A DNA stretch of 64,000 nucleotides, from assembly GCA_034406715.1 (NCBI GenBank), contig CP137877.1, positions 186,001 through 250,000 of the forward strand, read 5' to 3'. Below the pieces are notes generated by a model that ran no database searches, was not told the origin of the DNA, and was given only the letters and a program-made list of their open reading frames with translations. Position numbers and translations under genes: made by a program. The stretch is from Rhodotorula mucilaginosa (taxonomy: Eukaryota; Basidiomycota; Microbotryomycetes; Sporidiobolales; Sporidiobolaceae). Below, piece after piece: positions 55,853 through 64,000 of this stretch (position 1 is its first letter; each line of letters begins with the position of its first letter).

Positions 55853-55864
55853 GGTTATGAGCCC
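55853..55864 (+). other. copia primer-binding site
   Basis: GGTTATGAGCCC is the exact complement of the initiator tRNA-Met anticodon arm (GGGCTCATAACC). Copia-type elements are known to prime from such an internal tRNA-Met fragment. Confidence 0.75.
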
Positions 55865-58800
55865 CAACTAGCGCTCTCTCCACGGTCCAAGCTCAACCCG
55901 GTCACTGGCAGTCTGAGATTTTACGCCGCCCGACCGGTCCCGCGGCGTAAAACGCTCCAGGAGAGTGCCACATCATCAGTCGAGATCAAAATCGAGACTG
56001 ATCGAACTCGTCATGGCCAGCAAAGACGACAAGAAGCCCGACGCCTCCAGCGCGCTCGCGGCACTTGCTCTACACGTGCCCAACAAACCAACTCCTCTCC
56101 CCGTCGCCTCGCACCTCCGCGGCTCGGACAACTACGACGTTTGGACCATACAGCTCCGAGCTCTCGTAGGCGTCGACACTTGCAAGGTCATCGAAGGTGA
56201 ACCGCGCGAGGGAGGATCGTTCGACCCTACACTCTGGGACCGGCTCAACGAATTTGTCATCTCGACGATCGTCATCTCGGCCAACCAGAGCGTGATCCAC
56301 CACGTTGCCGGCTGCAAGCGCACGGCCACGGCATACTGGGCCGCCCTACGCGACGTCTACCGCCCGACGGCCGCGCAAGGCGCCCAACGACTGCTCACTC
56401 GTTTTTGGGGACTCACGCTCCCGGCTGCCACGCCGGAGGCGTTTGAGACGTTCTCGAAAGAGTACTGAGCCGCCCTCGCCGCCATCAAGGCCGCCGACGT
56501 CAAGCTCGAGACAGTATACTTGTCGCACCTCCTCAACGCCCTTCCGCCCGCTCTCAGCGCGTTCCAGACTAGCCTCGCCATCACCAACTTGTCGGAACTG
56601 CCCAGCACGGATCGCATACTCGATCTCGTCCGGAACGAGGTCCTCCGCCTCTCGTCATCGTCGTCGTCCACCTCAGTCGCGCTCACCGCAAGCTCAGAGA
56701 TGCCGCCGCCTTCGCCGTGCCCCGCCTGCAAGGGCGCGCACTGGCTCCGTGACTGCACCAGTCCGGAGGGCGACAAGTTCCGCGCGCAACGCAAGGAGCG
56801 CAACTTTAAGAACCGTCTCAAGGCCAAGGCTCGACTCGCACAAGCCGGCGAGGCCAACGCGCAACTTGCGTCCCTTCTCGACGAGGAGACGGGCGTCGAA
56901 GTCTGGCTCACCATGAGTTTCAGCGCGACTCCGCGCAGCCTCAAGCCTACGATCGACAGAGGCGCCACTCACTCCATGTGCGGCGAGATCTCGCTCTTCT
57001 TCAACCTTCGCCGATGCCGTCCGTCACCCGTCGGTGGCGTCTCCGGTGCCAAGAACGGGCTCGTGGTCACCGGCGTAGGCTCGCTCCTTGTCAAGCTCGT
57101 CAGCGGCAGGATCGTGGTCATCCATCAGGCGCTTCTCGTGCCCGGGATCGCAGCAAACCTCATCTCGTCGTCGCAACTCTACGACAACCACGGCGTCACG
57201 ACAACCTTCGGACAGGGAGCCACCCTCTCGCGCAACGGCGTCGTGATCGCCACCGGCACTCGCCTCCGGAAGCACCTCTACCAACTCGACGGCGAGCTGA
57301 TTGCTCCGAGCACGGCCAAAGGTGCGACCGCTCTCCTTGCCACAGGTACTGCTTCTAAACCCGAACTGACCACCTGGCACTGTCGCTTTGCGCACCTTTC
57401 CCTTAGGTCGCTGAAGTCGCTTGCCAGGTCGGAACATGTCAAGGGTTTGGAAGTAGCTACTCAAGGAAGTGGGGAGCCTCGCCCGTGCAATACATGTCAT
57501 CTCTCGCACGCTTCCCGGTTGCCGTTTTCGCGGTCGGATTGTCAGACAACAGAGCTTCTCGAGCTCGTGCACACGGACGTGCTCTCGATCAACGTACCGT
57601 CGTATGGTGGTCGCCGCTACGTCGTCACGTTTGTCGACGCTCGCCCGCAAGAGTGACGTCTTCGGAGCCTTCCAGCGCTTCAAGGCGGCTGCCGAGAACG
57701 AGTCGGGCAAGCACATCCAGCGCCTGCGTTCCGACAACGGCGGCGAGTACACGTCCCACGAATTCCGCGACTTCCTGGCCGAACACGGGATCCATCACGA
57801 GATGCCACCACCGTACTCTCCGCAGGCCAACGGCGTCGCGGAGCGGATCAACCGGACCATCGTCGAGGGCCTGATTTCACTGCTCAATCAGGCCCAAGCA
57901 CCCAAAGCCCTCTGGGCAGAGGCGCTTCTCGCCTTCGTCTTTGTCAAGAACCGGTCGCCGCATGCTGCACTCGCCGGAGGCGTCCCGCTCGCCGTCTGGC
58001 GTGGCAAACCTGTACGGGTCGACATGCTGCGGATCTGGGGTTGTCGTGCTTACCACACCGTCACCAACGGTCGTGCAAAGCTCGATGACAAGGCCGTGCC
58101 TCTCGTCTTTATCGGCTACGATGGCGACACGGCCGCCTACCGCCTCTTCGACCCGGCGACACGCAAGACTGTGCGATCTCGCGATGCCCGTTTCGTAGAG
58201 GACAAATTCCCGTTTGCCGCCGCCACGCCGAGTACTGCGCAAAGTTTGCCGCAGCCTACGCCTGCTCCAGACGACTTGATCATCCTTGCCTCGAGTCAAG
58301 CTCCCTCCGCTGCCAACGATGCGACACCGCAGACTCCCGCGCGTGCACCGCCGGTCGTGCCACGTCCTCCCGTACGAGCTGCTCAAGCCCGCGAGGTTGT
58401 CGTGACACCGCCGCCGCCGCCTGTCTTCCACCGCGCCAGCGCCCCTTCGCCGCCTTCGCCCGAGCCTGTTCTCCCTGACGAGGAGTCCCGTGACGAGCTC
58501 GACTTCCTCGGTAACGACCCCTTCGGGGCCACACTTGCCGAAGTCGAGGCTCTCTACTCGGCCGCCGGTGAAGACCTCTCTGCCTCGGACGAGCAATTTT
58601 CGCTTCCGACGTCCGACCCTCGCAACCACCGCGAAGCGATGCGCGACACGGACTCCGAGCGCTGGCGCCTCGGCGAGCACGTCGAGTTCACGTCCCTCCA
58701 AAACGAGTACAACGTCTTCCACCCCGTTGACCGCAGCGAGGTGCCGCCTGATGCAAAGATCCTCGGGGCACGCTTCGACTACCGACGCAAAAAGGACCAG

Positions 58801-60063
58801 AACGGCCAAGTCACCGGCCACAAAGTCCGCCTTGTCGCACAAGGGTTCACCCAGCGGCCGAACGTCGACTTCCGCGAGACGTTCGCGCCCGTGGTCAAGT
58901 TCACCTCGATCCGCGTCCTACTGGCTCTTGCCGCCCGCCACCGCCTTCATGTCCATCAGGCCGACGTCGACAAGGCTTACCTCCACGGCGCACTCGAGGA
59001 GGAACTGTACATGCGCGTACCGGAAGGCATCGACGACAGCGAGTACGCCGGCAAGGTCCTCAAACTCGATCGCGCGCTGTACGGCCTCAAGCAGGCCGGC
59101 CGCGTCTGGAATAACCGGATTCACGCGACCCTGGAAGGACTCGGCTACCAGCGCACCAAGTCAGACGCCTGCATCTACGTCCGCAGCGAGGGGGGGCACA
59201 CGCACTACATTGCCCTCTACGTTGACGACCTCCTCTTCGTCTCGCCTGACCTCGACGAGATCCAACGGATCAAGGACGGCCTCAAACGCGAGTACGGCAT
59301 CAAGGATCTCGGCGAAGCCAAGTTCATCTTGGGCATCCAGGTATATCGCCGGTCGAATGGCGGAATCTTCCTCTCCCAGCGTGCGTACCTCGAGGATGTC
59401 CTACTCCGCCTTGGCTACGCCGACGGTCGAACCGCCCCGACACCAATGCAGCCGAACTTGCAGCTCGCCGTCGCTCCGGAGGACCACCATCCCACCCCTG
59501 CCTTCCGCTCCCGCTACCTTCAAGCCGTCGGTTCCCTCATGTACGCCATGCTTGGGACTCGCCCCGACCTTTGCTACGCCGTGGGCGTTCTGGGCCGCCA
59601 CGCCGCGCGGCCAGACAACTCGCATTGGGCTGCCGTCATCCGCGTCCTGGCATACATCAAGGGAACACTCGACTTTGGGCTCGAGTTCCAGCCTGATGAC
59701 TCGCCACTTGCCGGTTTCGAGGCGTACTCGGACTCGGACTGGGGTGCGTGCCCCTCGACCTCGCGCTCGACCATGGGGTACACCTTCGTCCTTGCATCGG
59801 GCGCCGTTTCCTGGTCATCCAAGCTTCAGCCGCGCGTTACCGCCTCTTCGACGGAGGCAGAGTACCTCGGTCTCTCGCACGCCTCGAAGGAGGCGATCCA
59901 CCTGTCGCAGCTCTTGTCCGAGCTTGCGCAAGGATCCGGCAGACCGATCGAGCTCTTCGGCGACAACCAAGGCGCCAACGCTCTTTCGCGCGACCCGCAG
60001 TTTCACAACCGCACTCGCCACCTTCGCCTGCTGGCGCACTCTCCTCCCGCCGCCAGTCCGTGA

Positions 60064-63000
60064 TCACAAGGGGGCCACTTACCGACACCGCGCGCTGGTG
60101 CTCGTCTCGGACCGCATCGAGTCGTCGTCGATCGAGCAGCTGTGGATCGACTCGCCCGACATCTGCGGAATTGAACTGCGCCCCGTGAGCGGTCAGCGCC
60201 TCCGCATCCTCAACATATACAACCCCGCCGCTGGCTCGGCGGAGCACCTCCTCACTCACAACGAGTCGGTGCGCCGCCTCGGCGATCTTTTCGCACACGT
60301 CCCAACAGAGGCGAGACTCGTCGTGGCCGGTGATTTCAACCTGCACCATCAAGAATGGGAACCTGCGTTAGCGGAGGAACCGACACCCGAAGCGCAAGAA
60401 GCGTCGCGCATCTTCCGCGATGCCGGCCTCGCGCATCTCCTACCCGCAGGCACGGAGACTTACCGGTCACCATCCGGTTCGCTCCACTGCAACGACCTGG
60501 TCCTCTCCGACCTGCGGACGGAAGAAAGAATGGTCAGCTGCCGTATCGACGAGTCCCTCGACGCTCAGTCCGACCACCGCCCGATCCGCCTCGTGCTCGA
60601 CTTGGCGGCCGCGCCGGCGACAGAAGAGCCCCGGCGATCCTTCCGCCGCGCCTCGCCCGAGAAGCTCCAAGCGGCGTATGCCCGCTTCTCCGCCGAGCTG
60701 CCAGCGCCCGATCGCCTACTCACCACCGCCGACCTCGACCTCGAAGCGGAAAGACTCACCAAGATCTTGATCTCGACAATCGAGTCGGCGGTCCCGACCT
60801 CGAAGCCACGCCATGAGCGCTTTGCCCATCCGTGGTGGTCGGACGAGTTGGCGCACGCGAGTCGAGAGGCGAAGAACGCGAAGAACGTCGCGTTGCGGAA
60901 GTCGAAACGAGGCGATGCCGACGCTGCCGAAGCGACGCTGATGGCGAAGGTCGTGGCGAACCGTAAGAAGGCGATGATGCGACGGGCGAAGGCGGCGTGG
61001 GAGAGGAAGGCGGTTGAGAACGTCGACGAGTCGAACCTATGGCGCAAGGTCAAGGAAGCGATGGGGTCAGCACACGCTCAAGCTGCGACCCCGCCGCTCC
61101 AAGCTGGTACCGACGCCGAGGGCAACACGACCTACGCGACCTCGCCAGCGGCCAAGCTGGACTTGCTGCGCCCGGTACTTCTGCCTCAAGTGGACCCTGC
61201 GGGGAGTGCAAGTCAGTCATCTATTTATTGTATGCAACCTCCGATTAGCCGAGACGGTTTGACCCGTTTCGGCGAGGAAACCAACGTACTGGCAGATGAA
61301 CCGGACTCGATCCCCGCAATGACGTCGACGGAGAAGGAACCGGCGACGAACGAGCTGCACAAGAAGAAGGCGACGTCGAAGGAGGAGTCGAATGAAGAGG
61401 AGGCGACGATGATGCGGCGAGTGGAAGCAAAGTCGTCGAAGGCGAAGCCGGCGCGAGCGAAGGAGCCGGAGACGGAAAAGGCGAACGACGGAGTCCCTGC
61501 AAGCCTAAAAGGCGAGAAAGTGAGCATCCCATTTAGTGTATCACCACTTCCTCGCCTAGACGGTTTGACCCGTTTCGGCGAGGATATGGACATACCAGCA
61601 GATCCGAACTTGCCGACGCTTGACTGGCCGGAACTGCGCGAAGAGGAGGTCAAATCAGCACTCTTCGGCGCACGCCCGCACTCGGCCCCCGGCAGCGACG
61701 GCGTACCTTTCGTCGCCCTGCAGCACCTCTGGCCGATCCTCCGACTCCGCCTCCTCCCACTGTACGCCGCCTCGCTCCGCCTCGGCCACGTCCCTCGGTC
61801 CTGGCGAGACGCAGTCGGCGTCGTCCTCCGGAAGCCCAAGAAGCCGGACTACTCGTTGGCGAAAGCGTACCGTCTGATCGCGTTCGAGAAGACGTCAGCA
61901 AAGGTCCTCGAATCAATCGTCGCACGCAGACTGGCGTACCTCGCGGAAAAGCACCAGCTGCTCCCGGCCGAGCACTTTGGTGGTCGGCAAGGTCGGTCAG
62001 TCGACGAGTCAGTCGTCTGCTTCGTCGACGAGATCAAGCGTCAGTGGAGGAACGGCAACGTCGTCGTTGGCGTCGCGCTCGACGTCGCCAAGGCATTTCC
62101 AAGCGTCAACACCGAGGCGCTCTGCAGCGGGCTAGCGAGAAAGGGCTTACCGCAGCGCGCAGTCGAGTGGATCCGCTCGTTCATGTCGGATCGGACCTGC
62201 GACCTGCGTCTCGAAGGCGTCAGCTCCGGCCCGGTCGAGTGGAAGAGCGGGTTACCGCAGGGCTCACCTCTGAGTCCAATCCTGTACCTCTTCTACAACG
62301 CTCCCGCGCTGGAGGCGCTGCAAACGCCGACGTCGATGGCGGCGGGATGGATCGACGATATCAACCTGCTGGTTTGGGGCAAGTCAGCCGAGGTCGCTGT
62401 CGCACGAGCGAACGCGCTCATGCCGGCGCTCGAGGACTGGTCAAGGACTCACCACTCGGAGTTCGAGCCGTCGAAAAGCGATGTCGTCCTGTACGCGCCG
62501 CACAACAGAAAGGTGTCAGCGGACTTGCCCGATGTCATCCTCGCGGGCAGCCCGATCCCCTGGTCCCCCTCCCTCACGATGCTCGGCACGATCATTGACA
62601 AACGACTCACCTTTGAGCGGCACGTCGCCGCCTGCGCGAGCAAAGCGTCGGTTGCGCTCACCGGCGTCCGCCTCCTCAGCAGCGCCCGAGGGTACCTCCG
62701 CCGGCGCCACACCGTCCAACTTGTCCGCGCCATAGTTTTCCCGCGCCTCGACTGGGCAGCGGCTGCGTGGTTTGAGCCGGCAGCTGAGGGCGAAAGGGAA
62801 TGGTCGAAAAAAGTCCGCGTTGCCGAGGCGGTTCATCGGGCTGCGCTGGTGACGGTGACCGGAGCGTTCAGGTCAGCGGCGACCGACGCGATGGAGGTGG
62901 AGGCGAACATACCTCCGATCCGGCTCCGACTGCGAGGCGCCGTCGCTCGCCTCGGGCTCCGTGCCGCCGCTGCTCACCCGCTCCACCCTCTTGCCGCCCG

Positions 63001-64000
63001 ACTCGCTCTCGCCCTGCGCGAGTCCCGCCCTGCCCACCCCTCGCCCTTGCACCACGCCGTTCGAGTCCTCGCACCGACCTGCCCGCCGCTGTACCGGTTC
63101 GAGATGCTGCTCCCGCACGCCGTGGCGCCGTGGGACGAGTTGCCGTCGTCGGTCGAAATCCGAGTCGCTATGTCGAAAGAGGAGGCGACAAAGGCGCACG
63201 CCCGCTTGCTCGAGTCGCTCGGCGAAGACGACGTGGTGGCGTACTCAGACGGGAGCTTGATGGACGGCATTGCGGGTAGCGGGGTAGCGGTGAGAGTTGA
63301 GAGAGGAGGCGAAGTCCTGTGGGCGTCGAGGAGTCGAGGGCTGGGTCAGCACATCGGCATTTACGACGCCGAGCTTGAAGGCCTTCGCATAGCCGTCTCG
63401 TGCGCCCCTCAGCTGCTCCCCACCGACGTCCCTGCCACCCTTCACGCCCTTGCCGACAACCTCGCGGCTGTTTCGGACCCCCTCGACCCTCGGCCCTCGC
63501 CCGGCCAGTCCCTGCGCCTAGCGAACCGCTCGCTACTCGATGATCTCGCCAGAACTCACCCTGAGGCTCGAGTGGTCATTCATTGGGTGCCCGGGCATGT
63601 CGGTGTCGAAGGGAACGAGCGGGCGGACGACTTGGCGAAAGAGGCGGTGCAGAAGGTTGGCGCTCGTCTTGCGGCGTTGGCGGACCGGCGGAGGCGTTTG
63701 AGACAGGCCAGCCGGGGCAAGCGAGTCCTTGCTTATCGCCCCGAGCTCGCAGAGTCGTGCACGAGCGACAGCAGCGACGACAGCGACGAGGAGGAAGGAG
63801 AGGGAGGCCGAGCTGGACTTGGGAGGACGTCATCCACGCGACCAGCCATCTCGCCCCCACCACCTCCCAACAGCTCTGGCGAGATCAGACACGGTCGCTT
63901 ACTACCCAGAAGCCTCTCTGCAGGCTGGTCTGCCTTCCAAGCAGCGCAAAAGGCGACGTGGTCACGCTCCTGGTCGACCTCCACCACCGGCGCCCAACTT
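60064..64000 (+). mobile_element. Tad1-like LINE with endonuclease, reverse transcriptase and RNase H, open at window end
   Basis: One uninterrupted frame runs from the copia junction to the window edge. The APE-type endonuclease lacks its N-terminal part; GDFNLHH and SDHRP remain. A Lys/Glu-rich linker (about 60830-61620) contains a direct duplication. The reverse transcriptase has SAPGSDGVPF, AYRLIAFEKTSAKVLE, LDVAKAFPSVN, LPQGSPLSPILYLFYN, WIDDINLL and LGTIIDKRLTF. RNase H has YSDGSLMDG, DAELEGLRIA, ALADNLAAV and HWVPGHVGVEGNERADDLAKEA. The domain order and RNase H fit fungal Tad1-clade LINEs. 5' truncation is normal for target-primed insertion. The truncated copies at 50780-53770 belong to the same or a close family. 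Confidence 0.92.
61206..61608 (+). repeat. direct duplication of about 100 bp in the LINE linker
   Basis: Segments about 61206-61304 and 61514-61608 are similar and share the 24-base identical core around GACGGTTTGACCCGTTTC. Both encode DGLTRFGE followed by an acidic/Pro segment. Spacing is about 308 bp, keeping the frame. Confidence 0.8.

Larger units (their letters stand above)
55600..60063 (+). mobile_element. Ty1/copia LTR retrotransposon fossil, 3' end cut off
   Basis: Order gag, protease-like region, integrase, reverse transcriptase, RNase H identifies the Ty1/copia class. A primer-binding site complementary to the anticodon arm of initiator tRNA-Met (GGTTATGAGCCC, 55853-55864) marks the end of the 5' LTR, whose left edge near 55600 is approximate. 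The coding part is broken in about two places and otherwise well preserved, suggesting a fairly young copy; no second LTR is in the window, so LTR divergence cannot be used for age. RNase H ends abruptly at about 60060 where LINE sequence starts. Confidence 0.88.

Noticed and set aside
61225-61839. A 204-codon minus-strand frame inside the LINE
   Set aside because: Antisense shadow of the Lys/Glu-rich linker; the plus frame continues into the reverse transcriptase.

Overview
The window is nuclear DNA of a filamentous-type or yeast-form fungus, most likely a basidiomycete and plausibly one of the red-yeast group (Rhodotorula/Sporobolomyces relatives). The evidence is a GC-rich sequence, about 17 protein genes of which almost all are cut by many short (54-100 nt) spliceosomal introns with CTGAC/CTAAC-like branch sites, and a fungal gene set (Dcp2, Rad4, Egt1, Trm61, Erf2, SidA, Sit-type siderophore transporter, Ccg-1/Grg-1). 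The taxonomic call is inference from gene content; no rRNA is present to confirm it.

Positions 1-46120 are a compact gene-rich region. In order: the 3' part of an ABCC-type ABC transporter (+); DCP2 (-); a dienelactone-hydrolase family protein (-); a siderophore-iron transporter (-) followed upstream by L-ornithine N5-monooxygenase sidA (-); a DUF3237 protein (-) divergent from a large Ham1-like/DUF4449-type protein (+); two head-to-head Ccg-1/Grg-1 paralogues; an ERF2-type DHHC palmitoyltransferase (-) divergent from RAD4 (+); the ergothioneine synthase EGT1 (-); TRM61 (+); a nucleotide-sugar transporter (+); a Red1/ZFC3H1-like zinc-finger protein (-) divergent from an IucB-type hydroxyornithine acyltransferase (+). 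For most genes the exon lengths I deduced add up to a whole number of codons, which is a good check on the splice models.

Positions 46121-53800 are gene-poor: four tRNA genes (three Thr, one intron-containing Val), a complete-looking non-autonomous hAT element with an 8-bp target duplication, and a nest of 5'-truncated LINE 3' ends including a 28-bp tail-only insertion whose empty site is also present in the window. Positions 54050-64000 hold an RTC4-like gene whose 3' end runs into a Ty1/copia fossil, which is itself interrupted by a Tad1-like LINE that continues past the window edge.

Functionally, sidA, the transporter and the acyltransferase form a plausible hydroxamate siderophore (rhodotorulic-acid-like) pathway; EGT1 supplies the redox-protective thiol ergothioneine; DCP2, the Red1-like protein, TRM61 and the tRNAs are RNA-metabolism functions. 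The most unusual signals are splicing ones: four GC-AG introns, an 18-nt microexon that carries the catalytic Cys of the DHHC enzyme, a start codon apparently split by an intron, and first-intron donors decayed differently in the two Ccg-1 paralogues.
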